A program made the position numbers and the translations under genes. A DNA stretch of 64,000 bases from JAWWPY01 sp033854735 (GTDB lineage Bacteria > Actinomycetota > Actinomycetes > Streptosporangiales > Streptosporangiaceae): contig JAWWPY010000422.1 in assembly GCA_033854735.1 (NCBI GenBank), positions 1 to 64,000 on the forward strand, given 5' to 3'. Numbering within the stretch: the stretch's first letter is position 1; each line of letters opens with the position of its first letter. The notes beneath the pieces are model-generated. The model was not told the origin of the DNA. It searched no databases and saw only the letters and a list, made by a program, of their open reading frames with translations. Shown piece by piece: positions 1-8,317 of the stretch.

Positions 1-779
1 CCGGCCTGACGCAGGAGGACGTGTCCGAGCGGACCGGCAAGGACCGGTCAACGCTGTACCGGCTGGAGAATGCCCAGCAACGGCCGCAGAGGTCAACGCT
101 CATCCAGCTTCTCGACCTCTACGGAACCAGCCCAGAACGGCGGGCGGACCTGCTGGCCCTCCTGCGGGAAGCCAGCCAGCGCGGCTGGATGCAGCCCCAC
201 CGCTCCGACCTGCCGGAAATCTACTCGGACTACATCAGCTTCGAGTCCGAAGCCCGATCGGTCTCGAACTACGAATCGCTGTTCATCCCTGGCCTCCTGC
301 AGACCGAGGACTACACCAGGGCAGTCATCCGTGGAATCCTGCCGCACGCCAGCGCGGCTCAAGTGGATAGCCGGGTCACGGCCCGGATGGAACGCCAAGC
401 ACTACTGACAGCCGACAACCCGCCACAACTGTGGGCGATCATGGACGAGGCTGCAGCCCGGCGCATAGTCGGCGGCCCTGCGGTGATGCGGGAGCAGCTC
501 GCGCGACTGCGTGACATAGCGGCGCTGCCGAACGTGACGGTCCAGGTCATTCCTTACGAAGCCGGCGCGCACCCGGGCATGCCCGGATCGTTCATCGTGC
601 TGGAGTTCCCCGACCCAGCCGACCAGAGCCTGGTCTACATCGACAGCATGGCCGGCGACCTGTTCCTCGAAGACGACATGGAGATACGTCGGTATATCCT
701 CATGTTCGAGCACCTCCGCGCAGCCGCCCTCAGGCCCGACGAAAGCGCTACCCTGCTGGCTGCGATCGCGGAGACGTGA
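1..779 (+). CDS. Helix-turn-helix regulator with DUF5753 domain, 5' end missing
   Basis: The reading frame is open from the first bases of the window, so the start lies upstream and about 258 C-terminal residues are visible. The first visible residues (LTQEDVSERTGKDRSTLYRL) are the second half of an XRE-type helix-turn-helix. The rest is the DUF5753 domain, with its hallmark segment SLFIPGLLQTEDYTRAV. Such proteins are common in actinomycetes and are usually encoded next to a small DUF397 protein, as here 16 bp downstream. Known members act in developmental control or toxin-antitoxin-like pairs; the target of this one cannot be read from sequence. GTG or ATG codons inside the visible part would cut the HTH and are not the start. 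Confidence 0.9.
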   Translation, partial: GLTQEDVSERTGKDRSTLYRLENAQQRPQRSTLIQLLDLYGTSPERRADLLALLREASQRGWMQPHRSDLPEIYSDYISFESEARSVSNYESLFIPGLLQTEDYTRAVIRGILPHASAAQVDSRVTARMERQALLTADNPPQLWAIMDEAAARRIVGGPAVMREQLARLRDIAALPNVTVQVIPYEAGAHPGMPGSFIVLEFPDPADQSLVYIDSMAGDLFLEDDMEIRRYILMFEHLRAAALRPDESATLLAAIAET

Positions 780-795
780 GGAAAGGGGGTGCGGG

Positions 796-1002
796 ATGAA
801 CATCCCGGACCTGTCCCGCGCCCAGTGGCGCAAAAGCAGCCATAGCAGCGCGAACGGCGCATGCCTCGAGATGGCCGAGACCAGCGACCTGATCGCCGTC
901 CGCGACTCCAAGGACCCGGCCGGCCCGAAGCTCGTCTTTACGGCTCCCGAGTGGGAAGCATTCACCGCTGGCGTGCGAGACAGGGAATTCGACCTCGGCT
1001 GA
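796..1002 (+). CDS. DUF397 small protein, partner of the upstream HTH regulator
   Basis: A 68-residue protein with the DUF397 signatures: QWRKSSHS near the N-terminus, then VRDSKDPAGP, and FTAPEWEAFTAGVRDREFDL at the end. It starts 16 bp after the HTH gene, with a purine-rich ribosome site (GAAAGGGGG) just before ATG 796, so the two are co-transcribed. DUF397 proteins are the small partners of HTH/DUF5753 regulators in actinomycetes. A second intact copy (52.3 kb) and a truncated one (53.7 kb) occur elsewhere in the window without an adjacent HTH gene. Confidence 0.88.
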   Translation: MNIPDLSRAQWRKSSHSSANGACLEMAETSDLIAVRDSKDPAGPKLVFTAPEWEAFTAGVRDREFDLG

Positions 1003-1006
1003 ACCA

Positions 1007-1060
1007 GGCTGGAGGCCGCTCGCGCGGGGCCCAGGCTGGAGCCCGCTCGCGCGGGGCTTT
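1007..1060 (+). terminator. Hairpin in a 25-bp direct repeat after the DUF397 gene
   Basis: Two near-identical 25-bp units (CAGGCTGGAG followed by a GC-rich palindrome) lie directly after the DUF397 stop. Each carries a GCTCGCGC core. The second forms a stem of about 7 bp (AGCCCGC / GCGGGGCT, one bulge) followed by TTTAG, which is compatible with a weak intrinsic terminator. Confidence 0.45.
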
Positions 1061-1119
1061 AGTGATCGTGGCCGAGATTGCCCAACGCCATGGACCGGGG
1101 CCGCTTGCGGAGACTGCGG

Positions 1120-1536
1120 TCAATCGCGCAGGTGGCGTCCCAGGGCTTCTAATGACTCGGTGATGTCACGGCGCATCTTGGTCCCGAATGTCACGCGGAA
1201 GAGGGGCCCGAACCCGCCGAGCACGTCGACGTTCTTCGTGACCCGGACTCGCCCGGGCTCGGCCGACTCGATCAGGTGATCGAATACGATCTTGCCCAAG
1301 GGGACCGGGCATTCGCTGACCCAGCGCCGTCCTGGCTCAATTGCGGTGATCGTGAACGTGCCGCCAAGGGTCCCGCGCTGCTTGGCCCACCCGGACGCGC
1401 CTAAGACGAAGGGCCCGTCGATCCGGGCGATCTCCTTCGTTAAATCCCATTCCGGCCAGCGCGACACGTCCGTCCAGACTTTCCACACCGCAGCTGGTTC
1501 TGCGTCGAACGTGGCCTCGCACTGGAACGAGTACAC
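1120..1536 (-). CDS. SRPBCC (polyketide cyclase/dehydrase-like) family protein
   Basis: 138 residues from a GTG start at 1536, chosen because AGGAGG lies 6 nt upstream; longer in-frame extension has no ribosome site and reads as low-complexity. The sequence begins with a typical SRPBCC strand and helix (ATFDAEPAAVWKVWTDVSRW), then PEWD, and ends with the long C-terminal helix (MRRDITESLEALGRHL). Such proteins form a helix-grip pocket for hydrophobic ligands. No catalytic residues can be assigned, so substrate and role are unknown. It stands alone between the DUF397 gene (opposite strand) and the rhodanese gene. Confidence 0.82.
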   Translation of the reverse strand: MYSFQCEATFDAEPAAVWKVWTDVSRWPEWDLTKEIARIDGPFVLGASGWAKQRGTLGGTFTITAIEPGRRWVSECPVPLGKIVFDHLIESAEPGRVRVTKNVDVLGGFGPLFRVTFGTKMRRDITESLEALGRHLRD

Positions 1537-1739
1537 GGCACTGCCTCCTGGGCGCGCGCAGCGCCGGTCCGCTGGCGGAGGACACCGGGGCGCTGAGCCT
1601 GGAGCCCATCGTAGGACCACGCACCGCCATAGAACGCCTCATAGCACTCTATCTCCACACACTTCCCCCTAGAGGCTCCCAAACGATCAGGGAGCCGGGT
1701 CCTGAAGCACCGCGGGCATCCACCCGGCCAGGGGGCTGT

Positions 1740-1780
1740 GGATCGGCGCCGTCAGCCTGGATCGGCGCCGTCAGCCTGGG
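1740..1780. repeat. 19-bp direct repeat, two copies
   Basis: The unit GGATCGGCGCCGTCAGCCT occurs at 1740 and again at 1759, followed by a partial third copy. The second copy runs into the 3' end of the rhodanese gene, whose C-terminal residues (TGPDPG) are encoded at the repeat edge. Confidence 0.8.
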
Positions 1781-2616
1781 TCGGGGCCGGTGGCGATGGG
1801 GCGCGCCGGATCGGCGACCCAGTTCGACCACGAGCCGATGTACAGGGCGGCGGGGATGCCCGCGATGCTCAGGGCGAGCACCTCGTGAGCGGCGGTCACG
1901 CCTGAACCGCAGTACGCCCCGGCTTCGGCGGGTTCCGGGCCGGCAACGATCCCCAGGGCCGCGAACCGTGCGGTGAGTTCCGCCGCGCTCTGGAAATGCC
2001 CGTCCCCGGTTACGTTTCCCGCCGTGGGCGCGCTGATTGCCCCAGGAATATGCCCGGCCACGGCGTCGACCGGCTCGATCTCACCCCGGTAGCGCTCCCC
2101 GGCCCGGGCGTCGAGCAGGCGGCCCACGCGGGCCAGCGCGGCCGCCCCGTCGGCACCGAGCAGCGGCATGTGCCCGGGCCGGGCGGTGAAGTCGCCGGGC
2201 ACGATCGCGCCGGGGCCGACGGACACGGGCTGGCCAGCCGCCACCCAGGCCCGGTAGCCGCCGTCCAGGACCCGCACCAGCTCGTGGCCGAAGTAGCGCA
2301 ACGTCCACCAGGCCCGGGACGCCGCCAGGGAGTCGTTCTCGTCGTAGACCACCACGAGGCGCCCGTCCCGCACGCCGGCCCGCCTCATGGCGGCCTGGTA
2401 GGCCCCGGCCGCGGGCAGCGGATGACGGCCACCTGGCCCGGGCGGGGCGGCCAGATCCTGGTCCAGGTCCACGAAGGCAGCGCCGGGCAGGTGGCCGGCC
2501 AGGTACTCGCCGATCCCCGGCGGGCCGCCGGCCCGCCAGCGCACGTCCAGCACCGCCGGCCGGTCCTCTCCGGCCAGCGCTTGGGCCAGAGCTTTGACAT
2601 CCATCAACGAACCCAC
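1771..2616 (-). CDS. Two-domain sulfurtransferase (rhodanese / mercaptopyruvate sulfurtransferase)
   Basis: 281 residues with two rhodanese-like domains. The N-terminal domain (about 10-130) has VLDVRW, GHLPGAAFVD and VVVYDENDS, lacking the catalytic Cys as expected. The C-terminal domain (about 150-278) has LLDARAGERYRG, GHIPGAISAP and the active-site loop YCGSGVTA with Cys236. The family moves a sulfane sulfur from thiosulfate or 3-mercaptopyruvate to cyanide or thiols, in the cytoplasm. A CGSGVT loop fits either donor, so the exact substrate is open. The start at 2616 gives MGSLMDVKAL; Met5 is an alternative. It is the last of several minus-strand genes that include DUF5998 and a phosphatase-like gene. 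Confidence 0.9.
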   Translation of the reverse strand: MGSLMDVKALAQALAGEDRPAVLDVRWRAGGPPGIGEYLAGHLPGAAFVDLDQDLAAPPGPGGRHPLPAAGAYQAAMRRAGVRDGRLVVVYDENDSLAASRAWWTLRYFGHELVRVLDGGYRAWVAAGQPVSVGPGAIVPGDFTARPGHMPLLGADGAAALARVGRLLDARAGERYRGEIEPVDAVAGHIPGAISAPTAGNVTGDGHFQSAAELTARFAALGIVAGPEPAEAGAYCGSGVTAAHEVLALSIAGIPAALYIGSWSNWVADPARPIATGPDPG

Positions 2617-2757
2617 AGCGCATCTCTCCCGCCTGCCCCGGCACAGCCCGCCGGGGCACCGCCTGCCTCCAGCACCACCTGCCCCGGCACCGCCTGCCTC
2701 AGCCCCGCCGGGGCCAACTCGGCCCGGCCAACCGCACCGCCGCTGGTGCCAGGCCGA

Positions 2758-3897
2758 CTACCCGGCGCGGAAGCTGAGCAGCGGCACGAGCTGGTCCGCC
2801 GAAGTCAGCGAGCCGTGCATGCCGATAAGCGCGGACTCCAGCGGCTCAGCCTGGTTGGCTACGAGGGCCCACGCGTCAGCCGGGGCGGCGACGACATCCC
2901 CGATCCGCTCCAGGAAGAGGGGGTCGGTAGGGCCGAACCAGCCATCCGCGACCGCCTCCGCCCTGGACGCCACCCACGCCCTGCCCCCCAGCACCTCACG
3001 CCAGGCCGCCAGCACATCGTCTGCGGCGCCCGGCTCGGTGTACACGTGGCGGGCCCGCGGCTCGCCCCCCAGCAGCGCAACCCCGTCCCGCAGTCCCGGC
3101 ACCGCATCCACGTCGATCTTCTCCGACACGGGCACGTCCACCATGCCATGATCGCCGGTCACGTGCATGGTGGCGCCGGCCGGCAGCGCCCCCGCCAGTT
3201 GCTCGGCCAGCTTGTCTACGTGCGCGAGGTGGTACAGCCAGGCGTCTGAGGCAGCGCCGAACGAGTGCCCGGTGCCGTCGAGTTCGGCATGGTAGACCGT
3301 GACCAGGGCGCGGTCCGAATCGGCCAGGGCCGCGGTGGCCTGGGCCACCAATGCACCCAGGCTGTCCGCCGGCCGGTAGTCCGCGCCGCGCATCGCGGCC
3401 ACCGAGAACCCGGTCTTCTGCAGTGCGGCCGCGGCGACCCGGTAGGCGCCGACCCCGGCAGCCGCCGCGCGTTCATAGATCGTCGGGCGGGGCTGCCACG
3501 CGACAGGATCGATCCGGGAGTCCCAGCGCAGCCCGTTGAAGAGCCTGCCCGCCCCAGGCACCGCCACCTGGTAGCCCAGCATCCCGTGCATTCCCGGTGC
3601 CAGCCCGGTGCCCAGGGAGGTCAGGCTGGTCACGGTGGTCGCCGGGAATCCCGCGGTCAGCGGCCTGCCGGTGACCGCGAGCTCGGAGAGGAACGGCGCC
3701 GCGGCCGGATGGTCGCGGAGCAGTTCCCAGCCGAGGCCGTCCACGATCAGCAGGCAGGCCCGTCCGGTGCCCGGCAGCTCCAGGGGGTTAGGCTCACGGC
3801 CCACCCCCAGCGAGGCCAGCAGGGAACAGGCCAGGTCAGCCAGGCTCCCCTCGCCGTATCGCGGCACGGTGGGCAGGCTCGTCGGCGCATCGATCAT
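2758..3897 (-). CDS. Alkaline phosphatase superfamily protein (nucleotide pyrophosphatase/phosphodiesterase-like)
   Basis: 379 residues from ATG 3897, which lies 10 bp after the stop of the DUF5998 gene. Longer in-frame starts would run back into that gene. The first metal-site motif (LLIVDGLGWELL) is followed by the nucleophile region FPATTVTSLTSLGTG, then HAELDGTGHSFG and VTGDHGMVDV, the Asp/His metal ligands of the type I phosphodiesterase/nucleotide pyrophosphatase fold. There is no signal peptide, so it should act in the cytoplasm. The substrate is not predictable. The pairing with DUF5998 suggests an operon. Confidence 0.88.
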   Translation of the reverse strand: MIDAPTSLPTVPRYGEGSLADLACSLLASLGVGREPNPLELPGTGRACLLIVDGLGWELLRDHPAAAPFLSELAVTGRPLTAGFPATTVTSLTSLGTGLAPGMHGMLGYQVAVPGAGRLFNGLRWDSRIDPVAWQPRPTIYERAAAAGVGAYRVAAAALQKTGFSVAAMRGADYRPADSLGALVAQATAALADSDRALVTVYHAELDGTGHSFGAASDAWLYHLAHVDKLAEQLAGALPAGATMHVTGDHGMVDVPVSEKIDVDAVPGLRDGVALLGGEPRARHVYTEPGAADDVLAAWREVLGGRAWVASRAEAVADGWFGPTDPLFLERIGDVVAAPADAWALVANQAEPLESALIGMHGSLTSADQLVPLLSFRAG

Positions 3898-3907
3898 GCC
3901 GGGCCCG

Positions 3908-4501
3908 TCAGTGTTCCGGCGCAGCGGTCGCCTCAGCCAGTGCCCCAGCAAACGTGAGCACCTGGCGCACCGCATCCTCGCCGTCCGCGGCCTCGCTCAC
4001 CCGCATGGTCAGATCGTCCGCCGTAATGGTCCCGCTGTACCCGTGATCAGCTTCGCAGTTCTCGTCACCGCAATGGGCCGGCTCCAGCTCGACGTGGGAA
4101 AGCACGTTCCAGCCGACGGTCAGCACCACCTCGGTGGGCATGGTCACCCCGGGCACGTACGACGCGGGATCGGGCACCACCCGGGTGACGGCCACCGAAG
4201 AGATCCGGGAGAACTTGACCGCCTCCGTGCTCGTCTCCGCCTGCGGGCGCGCGGCCGGCTCCTCGGCGGGGTTCTCGTCGGTGTGCGAGTAAATCAGCCT
4301 GGTCGGCGTCAGGACCAGGACAGTCATGTGGCGGCGCACCTCCATCGCCGGGTCGAACAGTGCGTCGGCTTGTACGACAAAGGAAACGACACCCTCAGTG
4401 CCCAGCGCGGACGAGACCGCATCGGACACCAGGCCAGGGTAGTAACCGCTTCGCTCGATTGCTGACCGCAGCCCGTCGGCTGTGGTTCGGATATCCCTCA
4501 T
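3908..4501 (-). CDS. DUF5998 family protein
   Basis: 197 residues from ATG 4501 (MRDIRTTADGLRSAIERSGY). The open frame continues 150 codons further upstream, but that stretch is Arg/Gly-rich shadow of the next gene. The protein has a beta-rich fold with VVQADALFDPAMEVRRHMTV, RLIYSHTDEN and LTVGWNVLSHVELEPAHCGD, matching the actinobacterial family DUF5998 of unknown function. Cysteines in HCGDENCEADHGY could bind a metal, which is inference. It is followed 10 bp downstream by the phosphatase-like gene, probably in one transcript. Confidence 0.85.
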   Translation of the reverse strand: MRDIRTTADGLRSAIERSGYYPGLVSDAVSSALGTEGVVSFVVQADALFDPAMEVRRHMTVLVLTPTRLIYSHTDENPAEEPAARPQAETSTEAVKFSRISSVAVTRVVPDPASYVPGVTMPTEVVLTVGWNVLSHVELEPAHCGDENCEADHGYSGTITADDLTMRVSEAADGEDAVRQVLTFAGALAEATAAPEH

Positions 4502-4590
4502 GCATCCATCCTGCACTGTCTGGGGCGCAGCGCTCACAGAATGGGGCATCAATCGCCGCACAGACGCCCTCCGAGGCCGGTGGCGAGGGC

Positions 4591-5007
4591 TCATGGCGGC
4601 GCGGAGCCGGCGAATGCGTCGTCCGGCGCTGCGCTGGTCAGGTCTATGCGCGGCTCGTCGGCTGGCTCGGGAAGCGCCATCGCGCCCGCGCCGGCCGCGG
4701 GCCTGGGCCGCCGGGGCGACGGGGCGCCCGCACCACCGCCGCGGCCGCGGTACACCAGCAGCCCATTCACCGGGTCCGGCACCGCGTCGAGCGCGGCCCG
4801 GACAGCAGCCAGGCCACGGAACGCCTCCCACCGCGTGTCCGAGCTGAACTCCACCTCGAAGACCACGCCCCAGCGGTGAATGTGCCACGCCCAGTCGGTC
4901 GCGCCGTGCGCGATAGCCGACTCGATTAGCAGGGACGAGTAAGTGTCCCGCCATCGCGTGGCCGGAAACTCACCATCAAATACCTCGATGGACCACCACT
5001 CGGCCAT
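4591..5007 (-). CDS. Conserved small actinobacterial protein, function unknown
   Basis: 138 residues from ATG 5007. The first 90 residues form a compact domain rich in Trp and acidic residues (AEWWSIEVFDGEF, HIHRWGVVFEVEF, WEAFRGLAAVRAALDAVPDP) and look conserved. The C-terminal 40 residues are Gly/Pro/Ala-rich and probably disordered. No ribosome site is evident before the start, so it may be leaderless. No enzymatic motif is seen. It lies upstream of DUF5998 on the same strand, 89 bp away. Confidence 0.7.
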   Translation of the reverse strand: MAEWWSIEVFDGEFPATRWRDTYSSLLIESAIAHGATDWAWHIHRWGVVFEVEFSSDTRWEAFRGLAAVRAALDAVPDPVNGLLVYRGRGGGAGAPSPRRPRPAAGAGAMALPEPADEPRIDLTSAAPDDAFAGSAPP

Positions 5008-5148
5008 AGCAGTGACGATAGGCGTCCCAGGCCGGAAATGGCACCCCTGACGCGCTGTGCCCGCCGACATGCGCCGTACTCCCCAGGGACGAAGGCGCCG
5101 CTGGACCGTCCTCGGGGACTGCCTGATCGCCGGTTGCGGCGGCCGCGA

Positions 5149-6813
5149 TCACACGCCGACTCCTCTCCAGCCCTCAGACGTGTAGCGGAAGAGCTCGCCG
5201 ATGTGAGCCCAGGCCGATTGACGCGGCTGCGTGCCGAGCGGGTTCGGGGGCGGAGGCTGCATGCCGGGCGGGGGCTGCATGCCAGGCGGAGGCTGCATGC
5301 CAGGCGGAGGCTGCATGCCAGGCGGAAGAGGCTGCATGGCGAGCGCGCGCAGCAGAGAAGGCTTCACCGGGCAGGTCAGATAGTGCTTCATCACGGCCGG
5401 AAACCGATTCAGGATCAGGTTCCGAGGACGGGCCCAGGCTATGCCGACCTCGGCGCACACCTCTCTGACCGCATCTTCCGAGGCGAGGTTGGCGAAGCCG
5501 GAACGCTGCCACGGCAGGACGTGGTGGACGCGGTGAGGGCTTAGGCCGGCGCTGAGGAAAAGGTCAATCCAACGGTTGCCGACCACGCTCAGGTCGTAGC
5601 TCAGGCAGATCTGCCTCGCCGCCCAGTCATCGCGCACCGGCTCGGGGATCACAGCGAGTTCCTCCTCGCTGTTCGGGTCCTCGAAGTCATGGCTGGCCAC
5701 GACGAGGAAGGTGTTGAACCACAAAGTCAAGAAGAACTGCACCAGCCAGGCCAGGATGTGACCGGTCGCCAGGCACAGGGCAAACTCAACCACGATCCAC
5801 GCGCGGATGAGCCAGAAGTCTGCTCGGACTCCATCCCGGATGAATGGCGCGTCGGTTTGCGGGTTCGGCCTGGGACGCTCGAACTTGGCGATCTCCCTTC
5901 CCCGGAGAGGCAGCCCGGTCAGGCATATGCCGAGTTTGTGGAGCGTGTAGCCCGGGATCCGGAGTATGGGATGCAGCCGGAGCATGCCGTCGAAGAATGT
6001 CTTCTTCACATCCGCTCCGGAGCCCAGATAAGGATGGTGCAGTAGTACGTGCCCGTCGGTTCCAATCAGGCTCGTGCCGACGTAGTTGATGTCGAAGAGC
6101 GCTTTTCCGATCGGCAGCGTGAACTTGCGCTGGTGCCGCTGCTTCCACTTCCTGTGGAGGTGGTAATGGCCCGCGCCCGCCAGCCCGGTTCTCGTCACCA
6201 CCATGATGACGACGAATGCCCAGGCAGGTATCACGTTGGCGATCAGGAGGGCCAGCGTGGCGACATGCGCGATAGCGATAATCCACGTCACGGCGTCAAA
6301 CACGCGGTCGTACTTTCTCAGTGCCTGCTTGGAGAACTTGGCATTGACCCTCTGACGGATCGCAGCCAGCAGGCTTCCTTCATCCCGGTAATCGAGCCTC
6401 GGCAGGTCCGTGGGTGCGTTGAATTCCGGCGGCAGCAGGAAGGGGGGTACACCAAGCTTGGGGAGTATGTCCTGCACGGTGGGTACACCAAGCTTGGGGA
6501 CATTTTTCGCCTCGGTGAATCGGGGGGGTGCAACAAGCTTGGGGCGTACGTCCTGGCCGGCGAGTTCTTTAATCTGGTACTTCGCGAGGACCTTCTGCAG
6601 CCGGGCTGGCTCCCGGTGGTACGTGTGGAGCAGGGCGCTGATATCGCGGCCCTCGGTCTGCGCGAACCATATCGAGCCGCCGGGATGACGGCCCATCCAC
6701 TCGGTAAAGTCGTATGCGCGTCCGTCGACGATCCAGAAGGGCTGGCCTTCGGGCAGAGCGGTACCCGTGCGGGGCGAACTGCGAGGTGAACTGGGGTTGA
6801 GGGTTTCGGACAT
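5149..6813 (-). CDS. Cytochrome b5-fused membrane fatty-acid desaturase
   Basis: 554 residues. The N-terminal cytochrome b5 domain (about 24-80) has the heme motif HPGG (His43) and a second His near 66. After a linker with repeated PKLGVP comes a membrane desaturase with three His boxes: HYHLH (216-220), HVLLHH (255-260) and HRVHH (427-431), with hydrophobic spans before and between. A b5 fusion is typical of front-end desaturases, which insert a double bond using O2 and b5-delivered electrons. The tail carries four to five PPGMQP repeats, absent from the catalytic core. The ribosome site AGAAGGAG is 7 nt before ATG. It follows the type III polyketide synthase by 66 bp and is probably co-transcribed, so it may act on that product or its starter. 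Confidence 0.9.
   Translation of the reverse strand: MSETLNPSSPRSSPRTGTALPEGQPFWIVDGRAYDFTEWMGRHPGGSIWFAQTEGRDISALLHTYHREPARLQKVLAKYQIKELAGQDVRPKLVAPPRFTEAKNVPKLGVPTVQDILPKLGVPPFLLPPEFNAPTDLPRLDYRDEGSLLAAIRQRVNAKFSKQALRKYDRVFDAVTWIIAIAHVATLALLIANVIPAWAFVVIMVVTRTGLAGAGHYHLHRKWKQRHQRKFTLPIGKALFDINYVGTSLIGTDGHVLLHHPYLGSGADVKKTFFDGMLRLHPILRIPGYTLHKLGICLTGLPLRGREIAKFERPRPNPQTDAPFIRDGVRADFWLIRAWIVVEFALCLATGHILAWLVQFFLTLWFNTFLVVASHDFEDPNSEEELAVIPEPVRDDWAARQICLSYDLSVVGNRWIDLFLSAGLSPHRVHHVLPWQRSGFANLASEDAVREVCAEVGIAWARPRNLILNRFPAVMKHYLTCPVKPSLLRALAMQPLPPGMQPPPGMQPPPGMQPPPGMQPPPPNPLGTQPRQSAWAHIGELFRYTSEGWRGVGV
5249..5338. repeat. 18-bp coding minisatellite in the desaturase gene
   Basis: Four exact-length 18-bp units beginning at 5249, 5267, 5285 and 5303 (GGCGGAGGCTGCATGCCA type), with a fifth diverged unit. 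Read on the minus strand each gives PPGMQP. The period keeps the frame open. Confidence 0.92.
6446..6556. repeat. Three dispersed copies of an ACCAAGCTTGGGG motif in the desaturase linker
   Basis: The motif GGTACACCAAGCTTGGGG occurs at 6446 and 6482, and a variant (GGTGCAACAAGCTTGGGG) at 6527. Spacings of 36 and 45 bp preserve the frame, giving repeated PKLGVP/PKLVAP segments in the linker between the b5 and desaturase domains. Confidence 0.8.
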
Positions 6814-6879
6814 TGGCCACTCCTTCTCGCGCTGATGCTCGCCACTGCGCTTAGTCGTCGTGATTCGGAATTCCCACGG

Positions 6880-8046
6880 TCAGCATGTCTCGGCCTGCCC
6901 GAATTGGAGAAGCGCGGTTTCAATCTGGGCTCCCGGGCCCATCGTGACCATGACGCCTCGATCGCCAGCCGCGGCACAGTCTTCAGCAAGCAGGCGCTCC
7001 AAGCTGACCAGGAAGCTACCGCTCGAGATGTTCCCGTAGTCGCGCAGCACGGAGCGCGTGTGACGAACATCGTGCTCCTCGAGACCCAGGCTGAGCTTGA
7101 CGGAGTCGATCACTGCACCACCACCGGTGTGCAGCACCCAGTGCTTGATGGCGGAGAAATCCAGGCCATTCCGCTCCAGCAGCCTTTCCAGGGGCTCGCG
7201 AATGTTGAAGCCTATGACATAGGGGATGTCTCGGGTGAGGTAAAAGCTCCACTTTCCAGCAGCGGCATTCCAGTCGAACCGCATAGCTTCCCACTGTTCG
7301 GGGATGCAAAAGCTCTCGAAATCGATCACGCATGGCTCCGGGCCGGATGGCGCTGGTCCGGTGCCGTTCTCGGCATAGGAGGTCAATACGGCTGCGGCCG
7401 CACCGTCACCGAAAAGGCTGTTGACGATGCCGGTGCGCGGGGTCTCATCCAGAACGTACATCGCGGAGTTAATCTCACAGCAGACCAGGAGCGCCACCCG
7501 GCCCGGATGGTTCCTAATCCACTGCACGAGCGGGTTCAGCCCATTCAAGCCCGCGTTGCATCCCATTCCCACAATGTCCGCCCGGAGGAGCTTGCGGTCA
7601 AACCCGAGTTCTCGCGAGAAAAGCGAACTGAGCCCGGGGACCATGAAGCCGCTCGAGGTGATGCACAGCATGTAGTCGACATCTGCTGTCGACAACGATA
7701 CGGCGTCGAGCGCGTTGCGGATGGCCCGCGATCCGATCTCGAGTGCTCCTTCCCGAAACTTGGCGTGGAGGTCGGCTGCGGACTCTGGGAGAAGGCGCCC
7801 GGTGTGAGCATCTTTTGCCGGAAGGTAGAGGTGCCTCTTCTGGATATGGGGTGAACGGAGAAGCTTCTTCACAACTCTGTTTTCCAGGCCGAGGAGCGCC
7901 CCGATCTCTTCCTGCGAATAGGACCGGTCGGGAAATGCGCTCCCGACGGAAGCGATCACGGCAGTCCTTTCCCGCAAAGGAGCTGGATGGTGAATCGGGT
8001 TAGCCTCTATGTTGCGAATCCTGAGGGCATCCCCATTTCGAATCAT
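6880..8046 (-). CDS. Type III polyketide synthase, DpgA-like
   Basis: 388 residues from ATG 8046, preceded by GGGGAAG about 10 nt upstream; ATG 8085 would add 13 residues. The catalytic triad is clear: Cys163 in GMGCNAGLNGLN, His306 in VLHTGGGAVIDS and Asn339 in DYGNISSGSFL. Segments such as VNSLFGDGAAA, AMRFDW, IPYVIG, EEHDVRHTRSVLRDYG and VTMGPGAQIE match remembered features of DpgA, which condenses four malonyl-CoA into 3,5-dihydroxyphenylacetyl-CoA in glycopeptide-antibiotic producers, rather than the 1,3,6,8-tetrahydroxynaphthalene synthases. The usual partners DpgB, DpgC and DpgD are not in the window. The only linked gene is the b5-desaturase downstream. The product is therefore inferred, and could instead be an alkylresorcinol or pyrone. 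Confidence 0.9.
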   Translation of the reverse strand: MIRNGDALRIRNIEANPIHHPAPLRERTAVIASVGSAFPDRSYSQEEIGALLGLENRVVKKLLRSPHIQKRHLYLPAKDAHTGRLLPESAADLHAKFREGALEIGSRAIRNALDAVSLSTADVDYMLCITSSGFMVPGLSSLFSRELGFDRKLLRADIVGMGCNAGLNGLNPLVQWIRNHPGRVALLVCCEINSAMYVLDETPRTGIVNSLFGDGAAAAVLTSYAENGTGPAPSGPEPCVIDFESFCIPEQWEAMRFDWNAAAGKWSFYLTRDIPYVIGFNIREPLERLLERNGLDFSAIKHWVLHTGGGAVIDSVKLSLGLEEHDVRHTRSVLRDYGNISSGSFLVSLERLLAEDCAAAGDRGVMVTMGPGAQIETALLQFGQAETC

Positions 8047-8305
8047 GTATGCATCTTCCCCGATCGATAGGCCAGGCCCGAGCATAGATCCCAGAATAGG
8101 CTACGACGGCCGCACCCAAGGCAACAGACCCGCCGCCCATGTTGGCGCTACTGGAGTGGTGTGTAAAGCCCTTACTAACTTTTGGGGCCGAAGTGACGTG
8201 AGTGACGATGGCCGATGGCCGGCTCGCCGTTTGACAGCACGCCGGCTATGGCGAGCCGGGTCTGAGCGGCCCTGCTCGCGCGGCAGCGCTGGCCGGCATC
8301 TCTGC

Positions 8306-8311
8306 TACGCT
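8306..8311 (+). promoter_or_regulatory. -10 box of sulfotransferase gene (leaderless geometry)
   Basis: TACGCT ends 6 nt before GTG 8318, so transcription would begin at or next to the start codon. No Shine-Dalgarno sequence is present. Confidence 0.55.
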
Positions 8312-8317
8312 CCCGGC

